Both the position numbers and the translations under genes were made by a program. A DNA stretch of 64,000 nt. It comes from an uncultured Tateyamaria sp. Its GTDB lineage: Bacteria; Pseudomonadota; Alphaproteobacteria; Rhodobacterales; Rhodobacteraceae. Within the stretch, counting starts at the first letter, position 1; each line of letters opens with the position of its first letter. The notes below the pieces were generated by a model, which was not told where the DNA came from, did no database searches, and saw only the letters and a list, made by a program, of their open reading frames with translations. The DNA is taken from NCBI RefSeq assembly GCF_947503385.1, contig NZ_CANNDO010000001.1, forward strand, positions 496,001 through 560,000, written 5' to 3'. Positions 26,788 through 35,732 of the stretch are shown here, in pieces.

Positions 26788-27180
26788 TCAGGATTTGGCC
26801 GGTTTGTCCCCGACGGGACCACCGGCCTTTTTCCATCCAGAAAACCCGTCTTCGATATGGCTGACATTGGGCAGGCCCATAGCCTGTGCCGTCTGCGCGG
26901 ACAAAGCCGAACGCCAGCCCGACGCGCAGTAGAACACGATGCGGTTGCCGGTCTGAAACTGCGGCTTGGCATAGGGGCTGTCAGGGTCGATCCAGAATTC
27001 CAGCATCCCGCGCGGACAGTGGAATGCGCCGGGGATCATCCCCTCGCGCTCCAATTCGCGCGGATCGCGCAGATCCACAAAGGTCACGCCATCCTGCCCG
27101 TGCAGGTCCAGCATCGCACTGGCCGGTGCGTGATCGACGGCTGCATTGGCCTCTGCCACCATATCCTTGACGCGTTTCAT
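26788..27180 (-). CDS. Rhodanese-like sulfurtransferase, single domain
   Basis: A 130-residue rhodanese homology domain. The active-site loop is intact: VFYCASGWRS gives the CxxxxR persulfide cradle with catalytic Cys. Earlier blocks FVDLRDPRELEREGMIPGA and the C-terminal HIEDGFSGWKKAGGPV are standard. It could transfer sulfur or detoxify cyanide/persulfide. The start at ATG 27180 has GGGAGTG upstream; the open frame beyond it is non-homologous. It is divergent from a small hypothetical gene 81 bases away. Confidence 0.92.
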   Translation of the reverse strand: MKRVKDMVAEANAAVDHAPASAMLDLHGQDGVTFVDLRDPRELEREGMIPGAFHCPRGMLEFWIDPDSPYAKPQFQTGNRIVFYCASGWRSALSAQTAQAMGLPNVSHIEDGFSGWKKAGGPVGDKPAKS

Positions 27181-27261
27181 CCCGCACTCCCTGTCACCCG
27201 GTTCGTCGCGCAGGATAGCCCGATGCTTGCCAAGGCGCACGGGGCAAGTTACGGCGGCCCC

Positions 27262-27603
27262 ATGAGCAAGGACAAGAAACCGTCGCGCCAGCAGGTCTAT
27301 ACTTTGCTGGTCGAAATTGGCCGCAAGGACGGTGACGGCCTGCCAGATGCGGCGACCGGGGCCGCGCTGGTCATCTATGCGAGCGGCGTGGACGAGGCCG
27401 AAGCGGTGCGCGAGACTGTGGTGATCCTGAAACAGGCTGATACCGCGCCGCTGGATGTGACAGGCTACGGCACGCTGGACGAACGACTGGCCGAAGGGCA
27501 CGAGATCGACGAAGAAGAGAGCGCCCTGATGCAACGCGCGCTGGATGAGAATGCAGTTATCGTCGCGCAGGTCACACCGTTCTTTGACGAGGGCGAAGCC
27601 TAG
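27262..27603 (+). CDS. Hypothetical protein, 113 aa
   Basis: A small acidic protein starting MSKDKKPSRQQVYTLLVEIGRKDGDGLPD. It is predicted to alternate helices and strands (ALVIYASGVDEAEAVRETVVILK, APLDVTGYGTLDERLAEG), and the C-terminal half is Glu-rich. No known motif was recognised and no export signal is present. Its stop overlaps the stop of the convergent Hint-domain gene by four bases. Reasonably conserved appearance and position support a real gene of unknown function. Confidence 0.65.
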   Translation: MSKDKKPSRQQVYTLLVEIGRKDGDGLPDAATGAALVIYASGVDEAEAVRETVVILKQADTAPLDVTGYGTLDERLAEGHEIDEEESALMQRALDENAVIVAQVTPFFDEGEA

Positions 27604-28676
27604 GCGGCGCGGTTTTCGATCAGCGTGATCGCCTCGAAAGAGCGCAGCACCTGATGCACCGGCGCACCATGTTCCGGCAGTTCCCGATCTGGCACACCGG
27701 CCAGCACGCTTGCGGCCAGCAATTCCGGTTTGCGCCGAATTCGCCCGATATAGAGACTTTCGACGGCGGTTCCGGCGGCCAGCAATGCCTCGTGACGGGG
27801 CAGGATCACCTGAACATATTCCGCCACGGATTGCGTGGGACGCCACGACGCGGCATAGCCGTTTACAAGGTGCCGGGCAGGCACCAGCACGGCCTCCTGA
27901 CCAAAGATGTATTCAACCTCGGACCCACGCAGCACCAGCCGCTGTTCCGGTGCGACGACGATATCGCGCTGCAACCCGAAATAGGGGGCGTGCAGACGCA
28001 CCGGGGCAAAGCTGCCGCGCGCAGGGACGGAATAGCGCACGGTGTGCAGCACGGTCGAGGTTTCGCCCCGGTCGGTAATGACCACGTCCCCCCGTCGCAA
28101 GGTGCCTGCATCGCGGTAGCCTGTTGGGGTGGCAATGGGTGTCGACGGGTGCAGGGACGGCAGTGGTCCAACCGGAACGATGCCGCTGGTGGCAGCAGAA
28201 AACAGCACCTCCTTGGACAGCTTGCGGTCTGCATGTCCCAGCATCAGGTCGCGAATATCTTCGGTCAGGATCGGGCTGGGGTTGGGCACCGTGCTGGACC
28301 GGACCAGCGTGCGTTCGGGCTGTTCCAGTGTCAGGCGGCCCCATTGCAGCCGCGTGTCCCACGAATAGCTCAGCCGCAGCGTATGCGGGCGGCCATCACC
28401 CGACCACGACACCGCAGCGTGGGTCAGGTTTCCCGCCTGATGATGCACAAGGGCAAAGCCGCCACCGGGCACGGCCCGGAACGCAAATTCGCGCTGGGCC
28501 GGGTAGTGCTGCGCGACGGACAGCAGGTCATGCGGGCGCAGCTCTCCGGCGATAAAGGTCTCGACCATCACCGTGCCACGTTCGAGCAGCTTGCCCGGAC
28601 GCAACAACTTGCCCCGACCGAGGCCGGTGGGCGAAAACCGTCCGCCAAGGTGGTCGGTCAGCCCGATCCATGTCAT
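27600..28676 (-). CDS. Hint-domain protein with degenerate active site
   Basis: A 358-residue paralogue of the Hint part of the upstream gene. Residues about 175-300 align with Hint_2 domains: PSTPIATPTGYRDAGTLRRGDVV followed by RGSFAPVRLHAPYFG and VVAPEQRLVLRGSEVEYIFGQEAVLVPARHLVNG. The residue that should be the splicing/cleavage Cys or Ser at the domain start is replaced in the segment LHPSTPIATPTG, so self-cleavage is probably lost or altered. The N-terminal 170 residues form a separate beta-rich region with no named family. The start overlaps the previous stop by ATGA, so the two are translated together. Confidence 0.82.
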   Translation of the reverse strand: MTWIGLTDHLGGRFSPTGLGRGKLLRPGKLLERGTVMVETFIAGELRPHDLLSVAQHYPAQREFAFRAVPGGGFALVHHQAGNLTHAAVSWSGDGRPHTLRLSYSWDTRLQWGRLTLEQPERTLVRSSTVPNPSPILTEDIRDLMLGHADRKLSKEVLFSAATSGIVPVGPLPSLHPSTPIATPTGYRDAGTLRRGDVVITDRGETSTVLHTVRYSVPARGSFAPVRLHAPYFGLQRDIVVAPEQRLVLRGSEVEYIFGQEAVLVPARHLVNGYAASWRPTQSVAEYVQVILPRHEALLAAGTAVESLYIGRIRRKPELLAASVLAGVPDRELPEHGAPVHQVLRSFEAITLIENRAA

Positions 28677-30280
28677 GCGGCGGCCTGTGCCTTTCTCAGC
28701 AGATCGGCCTCGAAATGGCGCAATGTTCTGCGGGCGGCACCGCTGTATCCGGCACCAGTATCAGGGTCTAATTCAGGGAAAATGGCGCATATTTCGTCCA
28801 CAACCTCTTGTTCGAGGCTTTTCGTCGTTTGCGGACCGGGCAGGAAACTTTCTGTGGCCAACCCTTCGGTGAACACCACCTGATGCCGGTCAAACATAAG
28901 ATGGACATAGGTCACATCGCCACCCTCGCGGCGGCGCACGGAATGGTCGTTGACCAGATCCTTGGCGGCGATCAACACCTCGGTCTCGCCAAACAGCAGC
29001 TCTGCCAGACTGTCGCGAACAAGAACCCGGTGCAGCGGGGACACCATCACGTCGCCATGCGCGCCAAAGGTGCCGCTGCGAATGTGGATGGGGGCAAATT
29101 TGCCCGTGGCCGGAACGGACCGGGTGCCGATCCAGCGCAGGGGTTGCGGCCCGTCATCCTGCGTCAGGACCAAGTCGCCGGGTTCCAGCGCCTCGACTGG
29201 CACCCGGCCTGCCGCCGTCTCGATCAGTGTCCCGGCGACAAAGCAGGGGACCGACGTCGCGTTGACAAAACCGGTGTCGGTGTTGCTGCCGTCGGTCACC
29301 GTGTAGGTGAAGTTAAAGTCTTCTTCGTCGCCGTCCCCGGCAACGGTCAGCTCTCCGTTCGGGCCCACTGTGACGGCTTGGCCCGTGGGCAGGATCACCG
29401 TCGTGCCAACGCCCGTTACGGTGTCGTAGCTGACCGGTTGACCGTTGATATGCGTGATGGTCAGCGTGCTGCCGGACGGTGCGACGTCATTGTCCAGTAC
29501 GTTGAACGACGTCACTCCGTCCGGATAGACGTTCACGTCGTCGCCAATCGCAACAAGCGATGTCTGGATCGAGTTGCCCGCGATCAGCAGGTTGGAATCA
29601 TAGCTGCTGTCGGCCACGTCTGCGATGCCGATGCGGATCGAGTTCACGTCGCCCGCCTGAACCTGCATGGTCAGGGTCAAGGTGATGGTGAACCCGTCCA
29701 TCTCGGTGTTGTAGTCGCTGCCGGTGTTGTCGACATACATGTTGATGTTGTTGGTCGTGTTGATGTTGCCGGGATCGGTGTCGCCGTCGCCCACCTCCAT
29801 CTCGACCAGGGCTCCGTTGACCCAGACACCAACGAAGTCCTGATAGACCGAGTTCTGGAATTCCGGGTACTCCTCGGACGAGAACACGAACTGCATCGTC
29901 ATCACGTCGCCGTTGGGGATAAAGTCGACGTCCAGATAGGCGGCATCGCGGGTGCCTGCACCGGCGGCGGCGTTGAACTGGCTGTTGTTGTTCTGGCCGC
30001 TCGTGTTGGTGCTGGTGTTGTCGTCCTGATTGGCGTCACCAGACCCCGTGGCGTTGGTGAAATCCTCGGCGTTGCCGGTGGACATGATCACGCCCGTGTC
30101 GCCCGGCGTCACGCCCGGTGCAACGCTGTCGCCGTTTGAATAGATGCCCGCGCTGTCGATATCGCCCGTGTAGGATGCGCTGATGACCTGCACCCCATCA
30201 CCAAAGATGGCGTTTGCCATATCTTCGGCATCCGTGCCTTCGCGCACTGTTTGAATCGGAAGTTCCGACGCTGCTACCAT
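28673..30280 (-). CDS. Choice-of-anchor L / Ig-like / Hint-domain exported protein
   Basis: A 535-residue acidic surface or secreted protein. Residues about 20-245 match the choice-of-anchor L domain (VQVISASYTGD, FVFSSEEYPEFQNSVYQDFVGVW, GFTITLTLTMQVQAGDVNSIRIG), rich in Asp/Asn/Gly for calcium binding. An Ig-like/VCBS-type module follows (NVLDNDVAPSGSTLTITHI ... TYTVTDG), then a Hint domain from about C346 (PCFVAGTLIETAAGRVPVEALEPGD; VSPLHRVLV). Without a Sec signal, export by a type I system is likely for such proteins. ATG 30280 is used. A CtrA-type site and three hairpins lie upstream. Confidence 0.85.
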   Translation of the reverse strand: MVAASELPIQTVREGTDAEDMANAIFGDGVQVISASYTGDIDSAGIYSNGDSVAPGVTPGDTGVIMSTGNAEDFTNATGSGDANQDDNTSTNTSGQNNNSQFNAAAGAGTRDAAYLDVDFIPNGDVMTMQFVFSSEEYPEFQNSVYQDFVGVWVNGALVEMEVGDGDTDPGNINTTNNINMYVDNTGSDYNTEMDGFTITLTLTMQVQAGDVNSIRIGIADVADSSYDSNLLIAGNSIQTSLVAIGDDVNVYPDGVTSFNVLDNDVAPSGSTLTITHINGQPVSYDTVTGVGTTVILPTGQAVTVGPNGELTVAGDGDEEDFNFTYTVTDGSNTDTGFVNATSVPCFVAGTLIETAAGRVPVEALEPGDLVLTQDDGPQPLRWIGTRSVPATGKFAPIHIRSGTFGAHGDVMVSPLHRVLVRDSLAELLFGETEVLIAAKDLVNDHSVRRREGGDVTYVHLMFDRHQVVFTEGLATESFLPGPQTTKSLEQEVVDEICAIFPELDPDTGAGYSGAARRTLRHFEADLLRKAQAAA

Positions 30281-30323
30281 CGTTTGCCCACCCACCTCGG
30301 GAGGCCAGAACACGCGCAGCGCA

Positions 30324-30388
30324 CGGGGTTTCACCCCATGTCATCGGTTTTGTGCTTTTGCACGTTGGGTGGTCGCACGTTGGCGACC
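30324..30388. repeat. Three consecutive perfect hairpins upstream of the Hint operon
   Basis: Three short perfect inverted repeats: GGGGT-TTC-ACCCC (30325-30337), GTGC-TTTT-GCAC (30352-30363) and GGTCGC-ACGTTG-GCGACC (30371-30388). Transcripts of the Hint operon starting near the CtrA-type box would carry all three in the 5' leader. They may be terminator-like or binding elements; no T-run follows. Confidence 0.5.
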
Positions 30389-30443
30389 GGACTGCTGATG
30401 CCCTGCCTCGGGTCATATTATTTGCGCTAACCTAGCACAGCCA

Positions 30444-30459
30444 TTAACCCCCTGTTAAC
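30444..30459. promoter_or_regulatory. Perfect CtrA-type binding site (TTAA-N7-TTAAC)
   Basis: The sequence TTAACCCCCTGTTAAC contains TTAA, seven bases, TTAAC, matching the CtrA consensus TTAA-N7-TTAAC exactly. It lies in the divergent region between the Hint operon (starts 30280, minus) and dapE (starts 30527, plus), 164 and 68 bases from the starts. CtrA is the alphaproteobacterial cell-cycle response regulator; in Rhodobacterales it governs motility and gene-transfer agents. Confidence 0.65.
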
Positions 30460-30526
30460 TCTGTAAATCAGCGAGGGACATACGAACGCGTCCTTTTCGC
30501 CACAACTTTACCTTGAGGATTTGCCG

Positions 30527-31672
30527 ATGCGCCCTGTGGACCCCGCCAAACTGACTGCCGATCTGGTGCGATGTCCGTCCGTGACTCCTGCGGACGCTGG
30601 CGCGCTGGATGTGCTGCACGACCTGCTGGCGGACGCCGGGTTTGATTGTGCGTGGGCGGATCGCGGGGGTATCCGCAACCTCTATGCCCGCTGGGGTGCC
30701 AAGGGGCACGCGCGCAGCTTTGGCTTCAACGGGCACACGGATGTGGTGCCCATCGGGAGAGAGGGCGATTGGTCCCACGCACCGTTCGGCGCGCACGTGC
30801 AGGACGGTGTTATGTACGGGCGCGGCACCACGGATATGAAATCGGGCGTGGCCGCCTTTGCCGCTGCGGCGGTGGATTTCGTGGCTGACACGCCACCCGA
30901 CGGTGCCGTCATCCTTGCCATCACGGGTGACGAGGAAGGCGACGCCACAGACGGCACAACCGCCTTGTTAGACTATATGTCCGGCGCCGATGAGGCGATG
31001 AGCGTCTGTCTGGTCGGCGAGCCGACCTGCCCCGACACCATGGGCGAGATGATGAAAATCGGACGGCGCGGGTCAATGACCGCGTGGTTCACCGTGACGG
31101 GCGTGCAGGGCCATTCCGCCTATCCGCACCGGGCGCGAAACCCGCTGCCAGCGCTGGCCCGCCTGATGGACAGGCTGGCCAGTCACGAACTGGACACCGG
31201 CACAGACCATTTCGACGCGTCCACACTGGCGATCGTGACGATGGACACCGGCAACCCGGCCACCAACGTGATCCCGGCCGAGACGCGGGCGGCAGTCAAC
31301 ATCCGCTTTAACGATCTGCATTCCGGCGCCAGTCTGACCGACTGGCTGCAAACCGAAGTGGACGCCGTGGCCGAGACCTATGGCGTCGCGGTGGAGATGA
31401 GTGTGAAAGTGTCGGGCGAAAGCTTTTTGACCCCGCCGGGCCCCTTGTCTGACCTCGTCGCGGCGGCGGTTGAGGCAGAAACAGGCGTCACGCCCGTGCT
31501 CAGCACAACAGGCGGCACCTCAGATGCGCGCTTCATCAAGGACCACTGCCCGGTTGTGGAATTCGGCCTTGTCGGCCAATCAATGCATCAGGTCGACGAA
31601 CATGTGCAGGTCGCGCATATCCATCAACTCAAGAGTATCTACAGCCGCATTTTGCGAGACTATTTCGCATGA
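30527..31672 (+). CDS. dapE: Succinyl-diaminopimelate desuccinylase
   Basis: Zinc aminoacylase of the M20 family that releases succinate from N-succinyl-LL-diaminopimelate in lysine and cell-wall synthesis. The 381-residue product has the metal-site motifs [31 protein letters not shown], and [13 protein letters not shown] (catalytic Glu). The dimerisation-domain block [18 protein letters not shown] and the C-terminal [10 protein letters not shown] follow. ATG 30527 is chosen because GAGG lies eight bases upstream; a TTG six bases earlier is too close. It overlaps the next gene by ATGA and heads a four-gene operon to RNase R. Confidence 0.96.
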   Translation: MRPVDPAKLTADLVRCPSVTPADAGALDVLHDLLADAGFDCAWADRGGIRNLYARWGAKGHARSFGFNGHTDVVPIGREGDWSHAPFGAHVQDGVMYGRGTTDMKSGVAAFAAAAVDFVADTPPDGAVILAITGDEEGDATDGTTALLDYMSGADEAMSVCLVGEPTCPDTMGEMMKIGRRGSMTAWFTVTGVQGHSAYPHRARNPLPALARLMDRLASHELDTGTDHFDASTLAIVTMDTGNPATNVIPAETRAAVNIRFNDLHSGASLTDWLQTEVDAVAETYGVAVEMSVKVSGESFLTPPGPLSDLVAAAVEAETGVTPVLSTTGGTSDARFIKDHCPVVEFGLVGQSMHQVDEHVQVAHIHQLKSIYSRILRDYFA

Positions 31673-32091
31673 AATGGACGATTTCGCAGACGGATGATCT
31701 GGCCACCTGCCACGACCTGCGCCGCATCGTCTTTATCGAAGAGCAGGGCGTGAGCGCGGCGGATGAACGCGACGGACGCGATGGTGACGCGCTGCATCTG
31801 CTTGCAACATCGAACGGTCAGCCGCTGGGCTGTGCGCGTATCCTGCTGGACGGTGCCGTGGCCAAGATCGGGCGCGTCTGCGTGCTGCAAGAGGCGCGGG
31901 GCACCGGCCTTGGCGCTGCGATCATCCTTGCGTGCCTTGACGTGGCGCGGGCGCAGCCCGGTGTGACCAAGGCCAAGCTGGGCGCGCAGACCCACGCCCT
32001 GAGCTTCTATGAAAAGCTGGGGTTCACCGCCTTTGGCCCCGTCTACGATGACGCGGGCATTCCGCACCGCGACATGGAACGCGCCCTGTGA
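31669..32091 (+). CDS. GNAT-family N-acetyltransferase (ElaA/YjcF-like)
   Basis: A 140-residue acetyltransferase. Acetyl-CoA motif A reads VGKIGRVCV-type strand then [18 protein letters not shown] (R-G-x-G-x-G), followed by [24 protein letters not shown], the C-terminal signature of this subgroup. The substrate is unknown. It is coupled at both ends: start overlaps dapE by ATGA and stop overlaps the next gene by GTGA. It may share regulation with lysine synthesis, but no biochemical link is evident. Confidence 0.85.
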   Translation: MKWTISQTDDLATCHDLRRIVFIEEQGVSAADERDGRDGDALHLLATSNGQPLGCARILLDGAVAKIGRVCVLQEARGTGLGAAIILACLDVARAQPGVTKAKLGAQTHALSFYEKLGFTAFGPVYDDAGIPHRDMERAL

Positions 32092-32672
32092 AAGCCCGCC
32101 TGACGTCAGTGCGCAATCAGCCGTGTGTGATCGTGATGGTCAAGGAGCCGCGACCGGGGCAGGTGAAAACCCGGCTTGGCCGCGACATCGGGATGCTGGA
32201 TGCGGCCCATTGGTATCGGCGGCATGTGGCCAAGCTGGTGCACCGGCTTGTCGACGAACGCTGGACGCTCGTGGCCGGGTTTGCGCCCAAGACAGCGCGT
32301 ATCGTGCCGCGCAATACACAGCTTGACGCGTGGCAGGGTACGGGCGATCTGGGACGCCGGATGATCCGCCTGCTGCGGCAGGCACCGCCCAAAAGTGTCC
32401 TGATAGGCTCTGATATTGCGGGTCTCGAACGGTGTCACATTGCGCGGGCCATAGCTGCCTTGGGCACACATGACACGGTGCTGGGGCCGTCGCCGGATGG
32501 CGGGTTCTGGCTGATTGGGGCGCGGCACCCGCGTCGTCTGCGACGGGACGTGCTGGACGGTGCGCGCTGGTCGACCGAACATGCGTTGGCCGACACGCAG
32601 GCGCGCCTGCCCGGGCGCGTCGCACTGGTCGATACGCTCAACGATGTGGATACGATCGACGATTTGCCATGA
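32088..32672 (+). CDS. TIGR04282/DUF2064-family glycosyltransferase-like protein
   Basis: A 194-residue nucleotide-diphospho-sugar transferase-like protein. Family signs are the N-terminal VMVKEPRPGQVKTRLGRDIG (a K-x-P-x-P-G-x-V-K-T-R-L variant) and the middle and later blocks ALGTHDTVLGPSPDGGFWLIG and HPRRLRRDVLDG. These proteins resemble MobA/GT-A folds and often occur with lipid or glycan genes; the activity is undefined. Start is GTG at 32088, overlapping the acetyltransferase stop, and it ends 31 bases before rnr. Confidence 0.82.
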   Translation: MKARLTSVRNQPCVIVMVKEPRPGQVKTRLGRDIGMLDAAHWYRRHVAKLVHRLVDERWTLVAGFAPKTARIVPRNTQLDAWQGTGDLGRRMIRLLRQAPPKSVLIGSDIAGLERCHIARAIAALGTHDTVLGPSPDGGFWLIGARHPRRLRRDVLDGARWSTEHALADTQARLPGRVALVDTLNDVDTIDDLP

Positions 32673-32703
32673 CGCCTTTGGGCACCCGTGCTACCTGATC
32701 CGT

Positions 32704-34959
32704 ATGAACCGTATCCCGACCAAGGCCGAGGTCCTCGACTGGATTTCCGCCAATCCCACCCTCACCGCGAAACGTGACATCGCCAAAGCCTTTGGCATCA
32801 AAGGCGCCGCGCGGATCGACCTGAAACGCATCCTGCGCGAACTGGAGGATGAGGGGCATCTGGAAAAGCGCAAGAAGACGTACCAAGACCCCGACCGCTT
32901 GCCACCGGTGAGCGTGTTGCAGATGCTGCCGCCGGATGCCGACGGTGATCTCTTTGCCTCGCCCATGGAATGGCAGGGCACCGGGGTCGAGCCCAAGATC
33001 CTCGTGATACCGCGTGCCTCGGACCCCGCTTTGGGGGGCGGCGACCGCATTCTGGCGCGGCTGACGCTGGTGAAGGATCAGGATTACCACTACGAGGCGC
33101 GGCTGATCCGGCGGATCGGGACAAACCCGCGCCGGATGCTGGGCATTTTCCGCAAAGGCGACGAGGGCGGGCGGATCGTTCCCATCGAAAAGGGCAGCGA
33201 CAAGCAGTGGCAGGTGGCCGGTGACGCCACCCACGGCGCCAAGGACGGAGAGTTGGTCGAGGCCGAACAGGCGGGCCCAAAGTCGCGCATTGGCTTGCCG
33301 CGTGCGCGCATCGTGGCGCGGCTTGGCGATCCGTCAGCGCCACGGGCTGTGTCGTTGATTGCCATCCACGAACATGGCATCCCCGACCATTTCCCCGACG
33401 AGGTGATTGCCGAGGTAGACGCCCAGAAACCGGCGGGCCTGAAGGGGCGCGAAGACCTGCGGGACATGCCGTTGATCACCATCGACCCGTGGGATGCGCG
33501 CGACCATGACGACGCCTGTTACGCCCATGCGGATGAGGACCCAAAGAACGAGGGCGGCCACATCATATGGGTCGCGATTGCGGATGTCGCGTCGGCGGTC
33601 AAGCCCGGCACGGCGCTGGACCGTGAGGCGCGCAAACGGGGCAACTCGACGTATTTTCCCGACCGTGTGGTGCCAATGCTGCCGGACCGTCTGTCAGGCG
33701 ATCTGTGTTCGCTGCACGAGGGCGTGCCGCGTGCCTGTATCGCCGTGCGGATGCAGATTGACGCCAAGGGGCGCAAACTGTCGCACAGTTTTCACCGTGG
33801 ACTGATGCGGTCGCCCGCGTCGCTGAACTATGAAGAGGTGCAAGCGGCCATAGACGGGCACCCAAATGACCGCACTTCGCCTTTGTTAGAGCCTGTTTTG
33901 CAGCCGCTCTATGCAGCATGGACCGCACTGGTCGCTGCGCGCAACGAACGGCAGCCCTTGGAATTGGACTTGCCCGAACGGCAGATCATCCTCGAAGAAG
34001 ACGGCACGGTGTCGTCGGTCGCATTCAAGGACCGGTTGGATGCGCACCGTCTGATCGAAGAATTCATGGTGTTGGCCAATGTCGCAGCCGCCGAAACGCT
34101 GCTGGCCAAGAAATCCCCGCTTTTGTTCCGCGTCCACGAAGAACCAAGCCCAGATAAACTGGATGCGCTGCGCGAAACCGCCTCCGCCGCTGGTCTGACA
34201 CTGGCCAAGGGACAAGTGCTCAAGACTGCGCATCTCAACCGGCTATTGGCACAGGCGGCAGGGACGGAGGACGCCGAGCTGATCCATATTTCGACCCTGC
34301 GGTCGATGACGCAGGCGTACTATTCTCCGCAGAATTTCGGGCATTTTGGCCTCGCGTTGAAGAACTACGCCCATTTCACCTCGCCCATCCGGCGCTATTC
34401 GGACCTGATCGTGCACCGCGCGCTGGTGTCGGCCCATGGCTGGGGCAAGGACGGCCTGTCGCCGGACGAGGTGGAGCGGCTTGAGCAGACGGCCAAACAC
34501 ATCTCGGACACAGAACGCCGGTCCATGACCGCCGAACGGGACACGACGGATCGCTACCTTGCTGCGTATCTAAGCGAACGTGTGGGTGACGAAATGGAGG
34601 GCCGGGTGGCGGGCATCGCCAAATTCGGCATCTTCGTCAAACTCGACGATAGCGGTGCGGACGGTCTTGTGCCGATGCGGGCCATTGGTTCCGAATATTT
34701 TCACTTTGACCGCGATGACAACACGCTGATGGGGTCGGATACGGGCCTTGTGATCCGATTGGGTCAGCGCGCCACTGTGCGGCTGGCCGAGGCGGTGCCG
34801 GTCACGGGAGGCATCGCGCTGGAATTGCTGGCGCTGGACGGCAAGTCGCTGCCCAAAGGGCGCAGCAGCCCGGCAGGGCGCAGCCCCCGCCGCAAGGCCG
34901 CCAAGGCCAAACGGCACGGGGACAAGGTGAAGCGCAAGGTCAAACGGTCCCGCCGTTAA
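32704..34959 (+). CDS. rnr: Ribonuclease R
   Basis: 3'-5' exoribonuclease that degrades structured RNA. The 751-residue protein has an N-terminal winged-helix region (MNRIPTKAEVLDWISANP), cold-shock domains, the RNB catalytic domain with the aspartate cluster ITIDPWDARDHDDACYAH, and an S1 domain near 630-710 (EGRVAGIAKFGIFVKLDDSGADG). The C-terminal tail of about 35 residues is Lys/Arg-rich (PRRKAAKAKRHGDKVKRKVK), typical of RNase R. ATG 32704 is preferred; a longer in-frame extension through the DUF2064 gene is non-homologous. It ends four bases over the convergent GST gene. Confidence 0.96.
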   Translation: MNRIPTKAEVLDWISANPTLTAKRDIAKAFGIKGAARIDLKRILRELEDEGHLEKRKKTYQDPDRLPPVSVLQMLPPDADGDLFASPMEWQGTGVEPKILVIPRASDPALGGGDRILARLTLVKDQDYHYEARLIRRIGTNPRRMLGIFRKGDEGGRIVPIEKGSDKQWQVAGDATHGAKDGELVEAEQAGPKSRIGLPRARIVARLGDPSAPRAVSLIAIHEHGIPDHFPDEVIAEVDAQKPAGLKGREDLRDMPLITIDPWDARDHDDACYAHADEDPKNEGGHIIWVAIADVASAVKPGTALDREARKRGNSTYFPDRVVPMLPDRLSGDLCSLHEGVPRACIAVRMQIDAKGRKLSHSFHRGLMRSPASLNYEEVQAAIDGHPNDRTSPLLEPVLQPLYAAWTALVAARNERQPLELDLPERQIILEEDGTVSSVAFKDRLDAHRLIEEFMVLANVAAAETLLAKKSPLLFRVHEEPSPDKLDALRETASAAGLTLAKGQVLKTAHLNRLLAQAAGTEDAELIHISTLRSMTQAYYSPQNFGHFGLALKNYAHFTSPIRRYSDLIVHRALVSAHGWGKDGLSPDEVERLEQTAKHISDTERRSMTAERDTTDRYLAAYLSERVGDEMEGRVAGIAKFGIFVKLDDSGADGLVPMRAIGSEYFHFDRDDNTLMGSDTGLVIRLGQRATVRLAEAVPVTGGIALELLALDGKSLPKGRSSPAGRSPRRKAAKAKRHGDKVKRKVKRSRR

Positions 34960-35648
34960 CCCAGCGCATCGGCCACGCGCGCCATGTAGCGGGTTAGGAT
35001 CAGGTCCTCTTTCACACGGCGTGACAGGGCGGTGCCACCGGGTGTCGCGGCCATGGCGCTGAGCATCGCCGCCACGCTCGCATCCGCGGCAGAGGGGTGT
35101 TCGCCAAACAGAAATGGCCCTTGCCACAGATGCGCGGTGATCGCCTGCAAATCCGGTTCGATCCGTTCCAGCCGCTCGCCCGCGGTCAACCGTCCCAGTC
35201 CCTGCGCGTCCATACCGCGCAGCAGGAAACGGCGCAGCCCACGTGTCACCAGCTTGCGGACAAAGGGTGGGATTGCAGCGAAATATGTGTCTCTAACAAT
35301 GGGCCAAACGGCGTTATCGCCCCAACGGTCCATGACGATATGGAAATACATGTGCTCTTCGGCCATGCGGATGAAGGCGCGCGAGGTGGCGCGCTGCATC
35401 TCTGTCAGGCCTTCGTCAAACCGGGCGCCGTGCTCTTCGAGCCAGAGGCGGATATTGTCGCTGTCGCCGATCACCTCATCTTCGACCCAGAGCGCGGGCA
35501 ATTTGCCCTTGGGCCAGTTGCGCGGGTCGGCTGTGTCCTGCCGTTCCCATGGCAGGCCGGACAGGTTCAGAAGGTACAGCGCCTTGACGCAGAACGGGCT
35601 ACCGCTGGGTTCGCCAAAGGCGGGGGGATAAGTCACGAGTGTCAGCAT
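34956..35648 (-). CDS. Glutathione S-transferase family protein
   Basis: A 230-residue GST-like protein. The N-terminal thioredoxin-fold half has the YPPAFGEPSGSPFCVKALYLLNLSGLPWE segment followed by KGKLPALWVEDEVIGDSDNI (cis-Pro and Ser-Asp glutathione contacts), and the C-terminal half is all-helical. ATG 35648 is preceded by a strong GGAGG. It is transcribed divergently from the WYL/HTH regulator gene, so it is probably the regulator's target. The substrate is unknown. Confidence 0.87.
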   Translation of the reverse strand: MLTLVTYPPAFGEPSGSPFCVKALYLLNLSGLPWERQDTADPRNWPKGKLPALWVEDEVIGDSDNIRLWLEEHGARFDEGLTEMQRATSRAFIRMAEEHMYFHIVMDRWGDNAVWPIVRDTYFAAIPPFVRKLVTRGLRRFLLRGMDAQGLGRLTAGERLERIEPDLQAITAHLWQGPFLFGEHPSAADASVAAMLSAMAATPGGTALSRRVKEDLILTRYMARVADALG

Positions 35649-35694
35649 CACATCCTCCAGTAGAATCTCTGGAGACAGGGGATACGTTACCATA

Positions 35695-35711
35695 CTGTCA
35701 GTTTCTGGCAG
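35695..35711. promoter_or_regulatory. Near-palindrome between GST and WYL regulator genes (possible operator)
   Basis: Seven-base arms CTGTCAG and CTGGCAG separated by TTT form an inverted repeat with one mismatch, within the 84-base divergent intergenic region. This position suits autoregulation by the WYL protein, an inference only. Confidence 0.4.
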
Positions 35712-35732
35712 GACATATGATAAGGTCGGGTC

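Noticed and set aside
28808-30139. Open frame of 443 codons on the plus strand
   Set aside because: Antisense shadow of the choice-of-anchor/Hint gene, Val/His/Arg-rich without a real fold signature.
27600-30280. Intein in the Hint proteins
   Set aside because: The Hint domains are C-terminal modules of exported-type proteins with no C-extein host sequence and no homing endonuclease, so they are Hedgehog/Hint-type, not inteins.
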